The translations under genes were made by a program, and so were the position numbers. This document shows positions 11,657-24,100 of a stretch of 64,000 nt of DNA, piece after piece. The notes under the pieces were generated by a model. The model saw nothing but the letters and a program-made list of their open reading frames with translations, ran no database searches and was not told the origin of the DNA. Source of the DNA: [Phialemoniopsis] sp. UDSM-2020 (Eukaryota > Ascomycota > Sordariomycetes > Thyridiales > Thyridiaceae); the NCBI GenBank assembly GCA_018873225.1, contig JAEILZ010000001.1, positions 434,001 to 498,000 of the forward strand, written 5' to 3'. How positions within the stretch are numbered: position 1 is the stretch's first letter; the number at the start of each line of letters is the position of its first letter.

Positions 11657-14325
11657 ATGCCCGACACCAACACAAAGCCGGAGCTTTTCCCATGTGAACA
11701 TGCGGCCGTCGGTTTTCTCGGCGTGAACACCGCGACCGACAGGGCCGCAATCGTCGGTCAACCCCCACTACTTCGCTTGTCCTCCTACAATTACCTCGCT
11801 AATTCTTCGGCATCCGCAACAGATACCAAGGAGAGGCCTTTCACCTGCACAGTCTGCGGGAAGAGCTATGCACGGCGAGATGTCTACGTGCGACACCTCC
11901 AAGTCCATGGCTACCCGCTCGCTCTGCCGCCAGCCAAACGCCGCAACAGCAGAAAGGCCTGCGATGTCTGTCACTACCGCAAAGTGAAATGCAATCCAGG
12001 AGAAATATCCTGTCAGCGCTGTTGAGAGGGCGGCGTGGCGTGTACGTTTCTGCGAGGCGGCACCTCTTCTTCCCAGAGGATGGCTGCTATGCTGCCGCTA
12101 TCTACGACAAACACTAGCATGAGCGACCGAATCAATGTCATTGGTCCGTTATCACCCTCAGACTCAGCGGTGTGTTCATACCGGCATAACCTTCACTATC
12201 TACTCGCTAAGATGGAAACACAATTGAACAGTCTAACAACGCAGCTGAACCTGCTACGGTTAGAGCAAGCAACGATTTATCACAAAGGATCGCTGCACCA
12301 CAGACAGAAGTACTAGGTGTAGACTTAAGCATGGATCTATCACCTGGTCTGTTTCATGATGCTGGGACGTTCACCGGCAACGACTTCTTCGACACAGACC
12401 CTTCTCTAATGATGTTCGATGACAATTTCAGTCAGCTTTTGCCTCTGGCGAGAGAAAGCATATTTCACGACGTTGCTCACGCTTGTTCCTCCACAGACTA
12501 CGATATATCGACCTGGATAGGTGCGATTGACGACTTACCCAGCCTACTACTACCAGACACATCTCACGGCCCACTCACCGCGCATTATTTGAATCGGTTT
12601 GAGCAAAGCCAAGCGAGCACGTTCGATCAAGTTGCAGAAGAGGAGCATCAGAGGCGACTTGCCACGGCTTATGAGATGCTCCGCCAGTACTCCGCAACAG
12701 GCCAACCCTCACGTCCCTCGTCCCCCAAATCTGTCAAGACGTACGAGCGTTACTCGCAAGAGCTAGGCCGTCTGTCACCGACCCGATGCGACAGCGTCAT
12801 CATCGACGTCTTCATCGGGTTGTACTTCGTCCACGTCGCGCCGACGATACCATGCCTCAAGGACTACGTCGTCGACTCTTCGACGCCTGACGTGATATCG
12901 TTGTCAATGGCTGCCATCGGAGGGCTGTACTGTGAGGCTCCGAGGTCCTGGATCTTTGCTAGGTGGTTGTTTCACACCGCGCAGCGCAAACTAAACACTT
13001 TGGTAAGTGCTACTCAAGATTCAGGACAGAGATAGAGCCTGACAGCAGTCTGACCTCGTGGCTAGCTCCTACAGCCTGAATCGTCCGGCTGCCCGCTGCG
13101 AATGCAGACGATCATCAACAGCGTAAGTGGACACCGCTTCAAACGGTACGAACCGCCCGGGGCTGTCTAACATTGACATTACCAAATCAAAGTATGTATT
13201 GATGGATATTTTCGCGCACATGTGCGGATACAAGCGAATCCTCCTGTTATATGAGGTCTTTCATGACCAGGTAATACAGGTGAGGCTTGCAACTTGCTTG
13301 ATATTCCGTAGACTGCATTTTCTGAGTCTGGCTAGGCATTCACCACCTTGATCGGTACGCACATTGATGATGTAGATGGCTCTCCGCGCCCTGTCTGGAA
13401 GAGGAAGTAAGCAGGAAGACCTGCATATCATATCTCATGATGTCATTACTCATGAAAGCCTAGTGTTGCAGATACGATGCACCTGCTAGAGGCCTACCGC
13501 GTAGTCCTCCTCCAACTACCCTCAAGACTCTACCCGACGACGCTGCTAGGAGGCATCGGCACCATCCACCACGAAGACGAAGACCAAAGACAGATGCTAC
13601 TGCGGGCCATGACCACCTACGACCTGCCAGAGGTGCGCATCGAGACACCAGAAGCGAGCTTGCAGGCCCTCTGCTCCTTGGTCCTCCTTTCCTCGCACGG
13701 TCGACAGCTCCCCGGGTCCTTGTCAGCGCTGCTGGAACCCTCTTCCGACGCCGGCGGGCACAGCTCCTCGGGCTGGCAGCTAGAGTACCTCGAGCTCGCT
13801 CTGCAGAGGTGGCTCGTCATGCACGCGACGCCGCCGACAGCAAGTACGCGGTTGCTGTTCCACCTCGTACACCTGAACCTGTACAGCAGGTTCGTCGAGG
13901 TAGAGCGCGTGCTGTGGACATCTCGCAGAGGAACTTCCACGATGAAACTTGGACAAGAGGCCGGAACCCTACTGCAGCGATGTTTCAAGACAGCAGAGAA
14001 CCTCGACAAGGCCGCCTGGCACGCCGCGCAGATCATGGACATTGCGTCCGACCTCGAGCTCGTCTCGTTCCCCGGTGCCAGCGGCAAGATCCACCTACTA
14101 CAAGAGTCCGTCAGGGCCAAGGGCGGAGAACCCATCCACTTTGCTCACGCGGTATATCGCGCCACCATCGTGCTTCACATGTCATCACTGCTCGAGAACC
14201 CCCCCGGCCATGGCAAATGTGTCAGTGGCGACCACCTGTCGAGAGGGCTACGTATTCTCTCTCACGCAGCTAGCCGGATTGCAGGAGTCTTCAGACGGGT
14301 GCTAGAGTCTTTACAGACATCATGA
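11657..14325 (+). pseudogene. C2H2 + Zn2Cys6 fungal transcription factor with in-frame stop and frameshift
   Basis: The N-terminus carries a C2H2 finger (FTCTVCGKSYARRDVYVRH..H, about residues 56-80), then a Zn2Cys6 cluster (ACDVCHYRKVKC). A TGA at 12023-12025 falls just after the fifth cysteine, and the frame resumes with the sixth Cys. If the stop is counted as one residue, the Cys5-Cys6 spacing is exactly the canonical six. A second break, a frameshift near 12245-12265, separates the coiled-coil-like linker (LLAKMETQLNSLTTQLNLL) from the rest. From about 12260 the middle-homology region is open. Introns at 13003-13065, 13123-13192, 13280-13375 and 13407-13471 restore a continuous frame to the stop at 14325. 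The gene is probably inactive, unless the stop is read through or is a sequencing error. Confidence 0.78.
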
Positions 14326-15659
14326 AGGGATATGCTCCTGCACGTAGATGTGCACACGAATAGAAACTCGTCCATCAAGATGTCCCTGCGATGCAACGAC
14401 CTGTATGTCTTTGGGTAGTGGGATAACCTTTCACACAGTAGTGGATACCTTCCTTACAAGGGGCTCGAAATTTCAGCCTGCAGCCCTCGTATGTCTCCTC
14501 GACTACAGGTGACTGCCAGCTTTCAAGAAATTTTTCTACTTATGTCGATAGATGATATCAGAACCTTCCTGTGTAAACTCAACAAGTCACAGTCACTCCA
14601 GACAAATAGGCAACTTCAAGATCATGTGTGATAAAATCTTCTCTGTAAGCATGAGGTCTTTATTTTATATGTTTCTCAGAGTTCTCGAGGTTTTCTGCCC
14701 TGTTTTGAGCCGCACCCCTCTTCCTCCTTCCTGTTTGTATGTCCCGCCCGTTCCGTATTCCTAAACGTCGAGTTTCTCCCGAGGTTTCCGTTTTTTCCCC
14801 ATTTTGTTCCCAACTCCAGAATAGTCCTCTCGATCTATACGAGGCTTGATCCACCTCTCGCAAATAAAAACAGACACACACACTGAAGAATGGGTAATTT
14901 TCCACTTCCACCTTTCTCTTCCCCAAGGGTATTACTCGTTGCCAGTGCCTCGTCGGCAAAGGCATGAATTTCCAGATCGGGATCATTCTCGCGAGAACGC
15001 AATGGGCACGCCGCTCTCTCTGACCATCAATGCCGCAGATAAAAAGCCTTGTCTCACATCGTAAACGGTTGAGCTGAGAAATATCAGACTGCAAAAGCCA
15101 TGATCGCTGGACACTAGGAAATTATGCATTATGAAAAAAAAAAGCCGCAAAACAAAAACGCCGATGCCTGAAGTTGATCCTGAGTCTGTATGTACCAGAT
15201 CATCGGCATGCTCGTGGCTATCAAAGCCGCGAGTTGTGACACGTAGTGGGAAAAGAGTCATGTCCCAATAATGTCGTGAAACAGTGGCTAACGTCGAAGC
15301 TTCGACCTCAATCCCGTTTCGTATACGTGGGTTCCAAGTCGAAACGTGGTATCCTTATCCCCTGAACGCCGAACAACCGTTGAATGCAAAAGTAGAGGGA
15401 GTAAAGGACAAAGCTGAGAAGAAAAGAACCCGCGGTATCATGGCCATCAGAGGAGATGCCATTGGTTCGAGGTTGTGGCGCCGATAATGCTCGGCGCCGT
15501 TCCCTTGCCGTTGCGGCAAGTTGCTGTTGGTCTTGCTTTTTGGTTCCTGTGTGGGTGCCTTCCGAGAAGATACAAATAGCCGATGAATTGATCGACGGAA
15601 ATCGTTCCGTGGCGGGATCCAATGAAGATATATCCTGCTGGCCCGTCTCATGGTACAGC
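14326..15659. other. Convergent intergenic region
   Basis: About 1.3 kb between two convergent gene ends. It presumably contains the 3' UTRs, including that of the PP1 subunit gene. A 144-codon minus frame (14660-15094) has low-complexity basic composition and no motif. Nothing else seen. Confidence 0.45.
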
Positions 15660-18134
15660 TTAACCCCTAATAGCTGCCGCGGTATGAGCGTCCGTTCCGC
15701 TGAATGGGAATCGATCCTGCATGCTCGCAAAGGCAAAATCATTCGGCGACGTACCGGCGAAGGGAGGGAAGCTGCCGACCATGGAAGCAGGCGACACAGA
15801 CCGGGCGGTGGACTGGCCCGACGCTGGCCCCGAGGTCCGCGGTTGGCCGGTAAGGGGGCTCGTCACATGATCGGAGGGGTTCTTGAGCGGCGATGCAGCA
15901 GGTGATCCGGCCGTGGGAACGATGGTGGTAGCGTGCTGGAAGTACGGATTGGGGTCCTTGGGATGCAGGGTGTGATGCTGAGCATGCGACGCGTGACGCA
16001 CAGTGCGCATCTGCGGGCTTCCGGTCGAGCTGGAGCTGGAGCTATCTCCGCGGTACTCGTCATTCCCGTCAAAACGACCTCCTCTAAGGGTGCCGTCTTT
16101 GAGCTGAGGGCTGGACTGCTTGGAGCCGAACTAGAAAGATGATGTTAGCTGCCCGTTCTGGTGCCGATCTGTGTTTGCTGGAGGCTGAGGTCTGCGGGTT
16201 GACGACGAGCTGCCGGAAGTACGTACAAAGCAGTATTTGTTGAGTATTTCCTCATACGAGGCGGACGAGAGGCTGCCCGAGCCGGGTGACTGCGCTCCTG
16301 AGGCTGGCGCGGGCGACATAGTTGCAAGAGGGGAAGGCTTCGTAGGGTTGGCAGCCTGGATGGAGGGAGCGGGGTCCTTAGCCAGAGCTTTGCCCGTGTT
16401 GGCAGTAACGAGCTGGACATTGCTCTTGCGGTGAGGCTTCATGTATAGGCCATCGCCCTTGTTCGTCGGGTTACTCTTAGCACTCTGGAGAGCAGTGGCC
16501 AGAGAAGCACCGAAATCGTATCTGTTCGCGAATGCTTGGCCGCTCGGAGCAGACAGCCGACTGGAGAGATTATCACTAGGTAGGGCGGTGCTGGACTTGA
16601 CCCCCTTGAGGCGCAAAGACGAGTTGCTCTCTCCAAGATAATCGTGGATCGACTGGTCAAAGTTGATCTTCTGGTTCTCTCCGAACTCACTCGATGAGGC
16701 GAGTGTCGAGCGCGAAGGGCCATCAGGGCCTGGAGTGCGGCGGTTGCTTCTGGGCAGCGAGTTGATGGACCGGGACGATGCGCCCTGGAAGTTGTTCTTG
16801 CCATTCTGGGGGAGGTGCTTCTTCTTGAAGTCCACTTGGAAGTTGGTGCCACTGTTGTTGTCCCAGAATTCTTGGCCATTGACGTTATAACGGAGGCAAA
16901 AGAACAGCGTCTTGGACTCGAGGTTGGCCAAGTCCGACAGCTTGATGGAGAAGTTGAAGCGGTCGTGCGCGTCAGGCAGGTCTTTGCGTCCGATCTCGGT
17001 GACGTAGTCACCGGCGACTTCCGAAGTCGTCTTCCAGTAGTCAAGGGTGAATCGGCAGGTAACATATTTTTGAAATGCCAGATTGGCGACCACGACTGAG
17101 CCTATCAAGCTTTTCTGGTCGTTGGATAGCCACACACGTTCCAACCTGACGGGCAGGGCCTTGCGAGCGGGTGTCTCGACAGGGAAGTTGGTGACAATGA
17201 TCTCCCATTCGTAGGGAGGGGTGCGTTGGTTCCTGCGGTCGTCGCCGGGGAAAGGGTACTCGCTGTCGCTATCATAGTTCTCGTTGGGAGAAGAACCGAC
17301 GCTGACCGCGAGCGGTCGGTCAACCTGCAGGAAGTGGCGGACGTGCTCTAGGTGAGAGTCAAAGTGCACAGCCTTGGAGAAGGTCGGCGTGCCGGGCATA
17401 CTCGAGGGTCGCCTCCTAGAAATGGGACGAAGAGCAGGTCGAACAAGCTCACCCGACTTCTTGCGCACCATCTGTGGTTTCTTGAGCGGCTCTTCCGACT
17501 CATCCTCGGAGCCCGTCAACGAGTTGTCCGCCGACTTGGTGACTAGAATGTGAGGCTCCGTCACTGATCGAGTGTGTGAGATCTTGCGGTGTGCCATGTC
17601 CTCTAGGGCGCTCGTGCTTAGACTGTGGTGCATGCCATCGACGATAGCGTTTGACTGGGACGGAAGAAAGAGGAGGTCGCCTGCGTCGGCCTTTGGGGGC
17701 GAGCTCTCGCGGTGCCGGGGCAGTTGGCTCACGGCCTCGTGCAGCTCCTTCAACTCCTTAAGGTTCTCGATCTGCCTCCCGCGCATCTGGGGAAGATCGT
17801 CATCGTCACTATTTGATGCCGACTCCGGCGGGGAGAGGATGGCGCCTTGGGGCATGCCTCGATCGCTCGTGATTGGGGGTGGGGATTGTCGAACACTCCG
17901 ACTGTTAATCAGACTCTTAAGATCGTCGGAGGTGGCGTCTGGCGAGGGTTGACTGGCTGCTCCATCAGGAGTTCCCACGGCTGAGGGTGTGCGTCGATGT
18001 CTCGTTAGATACGAGGCCGACCTCGGCAGGACAGGGCGGGAACCTCCGGTCACCAGGGACGGTCTCCGGCTGGCATCGGGGGACGTGGGAGCTGATGAGG
18101 AGGGAGAACGGTGAGAAGGGGGCGTGTAAGGCAT
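15660..18134 (-). CDS. Glycogen-targeting PP1 regulatory subunit with CBM21 (Gac1-like)
   Basis: Two exons on the minus strand, 18134-16227 and 16130-15660, with a 96-bp intron (GTACGT...CTAG), give about 792 residues. The start at 18134 (MPYTPPSHRSP) is the conserved opening of this family in Pezizomycotina; the frame stays open upstream to 18539 but that part looks like leader sequence. The PP1-docking RVxF-type motif is KAVHF near residue 253. The CBM21 carbohydrate-binding domain lies at about residues 325-440 (RLERVWLSNDQKSLIGSVVV, FTLDYWKTTSEV, FWDNNSGTNFQVDF). The rest is Ser/Pro-rich and likely disordered. Gac1/Gip2-type proteins bring protein phosphatase 1 to glycogen synthase. The last residues before the intron, EEILNKYCF, continue as FGSKQSSPQ after splicing. 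Confidence 0.9.
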
Positions 18135-21100
18135 TCCCGATAACCGCTCTACCTTTGCGAGAGGAGGACGGTCGAATGTACAACTGCTCTGGGGGGAGGA
18201 AGCGGAGGGCAGTTCTCGGGTCAGCCTCTCCGAGCAAAATGCATGGATGGCGTCGAGTCCGATGGAGGGAAGCGCTGCTAATAATCTGGTAACCTGCATA
18301 GACAGAGAAGACAAGAGCGTGGTCAGCCAAGAACTCCTACAAAGGCACATTGATCCCGATCCATGGCAGCGAGGCGCCCAAGGTGAAGCTCCTCGCGAGG
18401 GAAGTGACGTTTTGGTTTGGGGAGAGGGTGGAAAGACAAAGGGCGGTAGGGTTGGTGAATAAACGAGGTGTGGCGATGCTGTGGAATTTATTCTTTGTGC
18501 AGACGAGTGTTTAGGCGTGCGTGGGCCGACTGGCAGCATTCTTGATGATGTCTGAGACTTTCTGGGGGATCATCGACTTACTCAGCGGTCCCGTGGACGT
18601 TTTGGAGGAATGGCAAGAGGAAACCCCGGCAATATTCCAGCAACGGGGCTAAATTTCTTCTTGACAGCTGAGCTTGAAGAACTGGGGGTTCCTCAAACAG
18701 CAGGCTTGCGAAGTCCAAGTGCAATCGTACTGAGACGAGACCTGGAGATCGGATCGCTCAAAGAGAAGGAATCTCTCGAGACGGGCGAGAAGGGCGAAGG
18801 GGGGGGGGGGGAGGGTAGAAGAGAAGGAGCCGAGGACGATTTCCCTGCAACTCTTTCTTTTCCTTGCAACGGAGCAAATGAAGCCCTTGCTGATGGTGAA
18901 GCCTCGTCTTGGTGGTGACTGTCGAGGCGAGGGAGATCGGGGCCGTTCAAGATGATGACGATGCCGGCTCGCTTGGGGGGAAAGGGAATGAAGCACGCTT
19001 GGCTAATCGGGTTGCTGTGGCTATCTCAGACCGTCAGCTACGATGGGAGGCGCAAAGGACAGGCCAGAGTTCTCGAGGGGATTCGAGGTAAACAATGGTG
19101 CGGTGGTGAGACGGGAGGGAGAGGAATGGGCGAGTTAGGATGGAGCAGCCGGAGCTGGTGGTTTTGAATAATGAACAGGATTGATGGGGGTGGGCGCTGG
19201 CCAAGAATGGGGGGGCGTGCCAAAATTGGTGGGTGGTTGCTCTCGCTCCCTCACGCCTGGGCTGTGCCACACATACCTTGGAATTTTTCACTGGGGGGGC
19301 AAAAATGGTGCTAAAACGCTTGCGCTGCCGCTCGGTGTAGTCAGGGCACGGCCTGGTTGTTGGTGGTATCATGCACGTAATTCAAATGTCCCTCTCCGAG
19401 AAATACACGGCCAGGCCAGAATAACAGCGATATTGATTTTAAAAATGCTCGATCAAACGAGAAATATAAGACTCGAAGTTCAGTTTGATGGGGCCGCGCA
19501 ATAGACACGGGGGAGGACCTAGCATTATGTGGTGAGGAGTCGAGGGAGGAGTGAGTGGACTGGGGTTTTAGTGTTTGGCTGGCAGTTGGGGAGGATGAGA
19601 TGATGGGGGGTGGCCTGGTGGGCGTGGGCGTGGACGTGGGAATGGATGGTGGAGAGCAAGAAACAGGGAGGAAATCACTAGTGAGGTCCAGTGTGTACAG
19701 ACGCGGTATCAGCCAGAGATCCATCCGTCAACGGACATGTACCCATTCTGCATGTCAGGTCCATGAATATGAATGGGGCCTTGTTAGTGACCTGCAACTA
19801 GTGTCTCGATGGACCTTGGGACTGTGGATGGGCAAGGACAGGATGAGACCGAGCGACCCGGCTCGTACTGGTAGTAGTACCGTACCGTTAGGTTTTAGTG
19901 AACGGAGCCTGGTGGGCGGGATGGAAATGGTGGGAGGGAGTGCACTTGAATGAGTGACTTTTTTTCCGACGACAAGGATGGGGCTCTTTCGTGCAACAAG
20001 CTGCTTGCATTTTGCATGCATGAGAGTCTGCGTCTGCTTGTTGCGTCTGCGGGCGGCGTGCGTGCGTGCGTGCGTACGTGCCTCGATGGGGTCATCGCCC
20101 ATTTTCCCATCTGCCCTCCATCTCAGCAAAAATACATGGAAAAAACGGAACGGATGGGGGTTGACGCAAAAAAAGAGAGTTGGATTAGCGTCCTTTGCAT
20201 GATCCAAGCTAAACCTGGCCAAGCCCAGAGCCAAGGCAGCCCAGGCCAGTGCCGCTTTGGCGGACTGCCAGGACTAGGCACACCACTGGGTCCTTCTCCC
20301 ACCCATTCATGGTGCAAGGAGAGAGATGGACCGTAAAGGTACCCGTCCCATCGGCCCACGTCCCAGCATTTTTAGCGAGCAGACTGACGGGAGATGCCAT
20401 CGCTGCTTTTTTTTTTTTTGATTGACTGCGTACTACTGCACGACCGACTGCTTTTTTACCTTTTCGACTTACTGATGGATGGGTGATTACAGCGAGCGAA
20501 GGACCTCCCTCCGTCTTCGCACTCCTTTCATTACCCTTCACCGCCCTGTCCGTTCTCACGTCGCAGCCCCCCAGGTTTTTCATGGTTCAAGGATCAGAAT
20601 GTTGAGAGTCCGGGCGTCAATAGGAGAGCTCAATTATTCCTTTCTCTTACTCCGTACATGTACCTACCTCTCTGATGCGATTTCGATCTCGGTCGCAAAT
20701 GAGCTAACGAGGATCCGGCCTAGCAGAGTCAGGTCAGGTTAAGCCCTGCTTAGTTCCCTCGCTCAGCGCCGGGTCCTCTTCCATTCAGGTACCTTTTTTG
20801 GTGTCTTTACTCCGTAAATTTCAAAATTGGTGGTCGTCTGCTTACCGTTTCCGCGTCGTGGTGAAATACAGGCCAGGGATTAAAAAGGTCTGTTCGCGTT
20901 TCCCACCTCAGCATACGAGGTTTCCGGTGTGCATGTATTGCAGGTCGACTCCACCGTAATTATATTATGTACCTACATTATTACAGATACACATGCATGC
21001 ATGGAGAGCTACCCACCAGACGGGGGAGCTGGTGTTCTCCATCGACCATCCCCAGGCTCCGTCTGATGTTGCCAATTGTGGGAGCATCTCCATATCAATC

Positions 21101-24100
21101 AAAATCGCCTCAATTGACGAGGACACATTTCTCTGTGCTGCGGCGCGTCTCGTCGCAGTTGCGTTGCTCCTCCAGCGCCGTGTGGAATGCAGACCCCGGT
21201 CTCGCTCACCATTCGACGACATGCCTAGAAATGACGTCGCCGGTGAAATGTTCGCTTGTTCAAGAGCCACCCCAGCCAATCCTGCACTCCCCCCCTGCAC
21301 TTTCCTCCCACTTGGCCCAAATTTGATCAAACAATGCAAAAACGGTCTGCAGCCGGTACTTTTCTCAATCAAAATGGCAGCTGCCGTCCCCACAGCCTGT
21401 CAAAGCCTACCACCGCCATCAATGAATGGCTTGATATCTATTACATGCTGCTCTCCAGCATCTTTTATTCAGATACGCAGACATAGGTGTTATTCTGTAA
21501 CAGCATGAGAATATAAAGTAGCATCTGGCCTCCAAGTGCAATATGTTATCAGTGTGTGCGTGCGTGAGGACGAAAGCCCTAGAAGTCAGCAATACTTCAC
21601 CCAGAGCAAGCAACGAATCCCATCGCTCTCTTACCAGATCTTACATATGCAGCTTTGTCAACAAACGAACCAGCATCTTTATCCAATAACTTTGGGCTAG
21701 CATTTACGTGTCGCTAGATTAGCGAATACATCCAACGCCGTCGTTTGCCAGTTGTGGTTGAAGAAAAGAGAGTGAACCGCACGCCGCTTCGACCCAACAA
21801 CCGGGGATTTGAACGGAAACGGCGCTCGCCGCCGTGACTGCCTACACTGTGGAGGTGCTAGAGTGCTGTAAACGCTTGCCCCTGGGCCGCCCGTGTCCCA
21901 CCATCACCAAAGCCCTCTCGGGGCGGCTCCTTAGCCCAACACCAAGACTTTGATAGTGGGTCAAGGAGGCGAAAAAAAAGTAGACTCAGAGATAAGCAGC
22001 AAAAATTTTCCAACTTGCAACGCTACCAAACTGCAAACCATCAAAGAAATCCCCAACCGCCTAGACGGCCCTTGTTGACGAGTCCGCAGCAGCGCAATTT
22101 CAGTGGAGTTTGACATGGACAGGGTACAGAGAATGGGAAGGCAGGCGAACGACAGTCTTTAATGTCTAGTGAATGTAGGCGTTTTGAAGCTGCCTCAGCT
22201 CGATCCCCGATCTGCTGCATCAACAAGCCAAAGGAAAAAACTCTTCGAGCTGCCTAGTCCCTTTGTGCATCTTTTGACAGCGCCAACGACCCCAAGTTCA
22301 AGGGTCCAGTCGGTCCCTTTACGCAGCATCGATCTCGTTCTGACAACTTCCAAAGATGACTAGCATCGTGCCAGGGAAGCTCCTGCCGAACTGACAAGCA
22401 GCGTCAGAGTCACAACGGTCAGCCAAAAGCAAAAGCTCTCACAGTAACTGCCCCACCATAGTACCACCATCCATCTCTCATACACACACCACCACAACCA
22501 CAAGCAAGCTGCATGGAGATCCTTTCGGTGCACCGTCGCATCACGCAAGCATGTCGCATATCAAGCAAAGTTGCCCATTCACCACCAGCAGCAATACCGT
22601 GATCCGTTTCGCAATTGTCAGAGTTCACCCCGGCGCCAATCTTGCTAGGGTGTAGCGCAGATCTATCCCGTGCAGGTCGCTAAGCAGACAATGTCCGCGA
22701 CCGCAACGAGCTTGAGGCTTGGCCTTTTGCCTCAGTGAGGCGTCTTCGTATCAAGATACATTTGTACAGTTGCATGCCCTTCACCCGCCGTCACCACAAC
22801 GCGGGATGCAGCCTTTGATTGGTCTTGAGACAGCCGTCACCATATGGAATCGCCGAGCACCCTGGCCTGCGGCTGGCGACGGCTATGCTGGCTGGGAAGG
22901 CAATATGTTTCAACTCATGATCCTGGGAACGAGACGGGATATCATGTGCACATCCATTATCCGAAGGTTGATGCCGTAACATACATGCATCACATTATCG
23001 CTACCGACAAAGCGCAAAGACGGTTCCACGTAGTACGGAGTACCGTAAAGGTTGACGCCTCTCTTACGCCAGCGATGCCGCTAGTCGCAGCTTATTCTCA
23101 GTACGCACATACTTCGAGCGGATGCCTTCACCACTGCACGATGCTGTAATCTCCTCGCTCACAGGCCACCTGAAACGGTTGCGCATTGCATTTGGCGGGC
23201 ACTTTTCTGGTCTTGATCATGATTTCTCAGTGATCTGATAGCCCCACGATCAAAGAGGCGACCTCACCCCAGATTTGTGAGGTCATGATCAGAGCAAGCA
23301 CGCGCAGTATTGCGCAGAAGAGACACGTGCTGCTTATCTCGAGCACGAATCGACCGCCGCCTCACATCTCATATCTCGATGAAGACTGGGCCTATGGATG
23401 TACCCTACCCGTAACGCACTCTGTACACGCTTTATCGCTCGAGATTTCAAGCCACAGGCCATGCTGTTGGCTGATTCGTCACGTTGTTTGTTTCGACTGT
23501 GCCATCCCTATCCAGCGCTCTTCGAAGACTCCACTTCTTCTGGGCTAGCCTCGTTTACATGCATTAGCCTCCTGATCCGTGCGCCACTAGATTGTCATCA
23601 TTCTTTATCGGCCGGTTCTCTTGTCAAACAGGCCACCTCGCGCAAGCCACACCAGACGTAGCACCAACAAGGTTGGTGGTCCATCCATGGCTCTGTCGGC
23701 GACGCGACGCCGGCCGATCCGTTCGCTCGGATTATCAGATCACATCACATCAGGGTCCTCGTGGACAGTGGATGAGTAAGGTGAATTGCATTGAAGCCAC
23801 ATCATATTGCGTATCTCTGGAACCACAGTCTCGGGCGCGCTCATCATGGCATTTGCCGTTCGCAGTTCGGTCACTCCACGACAGGCCGACCCCGATGATG
23901 ACAATCGCCATGAAACCCCACCAGCGCGGGATGCTTACGGGCGATGGCCCTGGATGACCTGACGGACTTCACCTTGTACCGAAATGGACATCTCCAGCCG
24001 ACCTATATCGGACGTCTGTCATCAGTGCCTCTATGCCGGCTCCCGCGTTTCAGGATGCTAGCCAGCGAACCGCCGAAGTCAACTTGATGCTGGTGGTGGT

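Noticed and set aside
18135..18539. Extra 135 N-terminal codons of the PP1 subunit
   Set aside because: The frame is open, but the sequence lacks family similarity and the conserved N-terminus starts at 18134; kept as leader.
18799..18811. Homopolymer runs (G13 here, T13 at 20407, C12 at 29733)
   Set aside because: Simple tracts prone to sequencing error; no functional meaning can be argued from sequence.
21805..21900. tRNA-like T-loop word (CCGGGGATTTGAAC) in minus orientation
   Set aside because: The flanking bases do not form a T-stem, and no matching acceptor stem or A-box is found.
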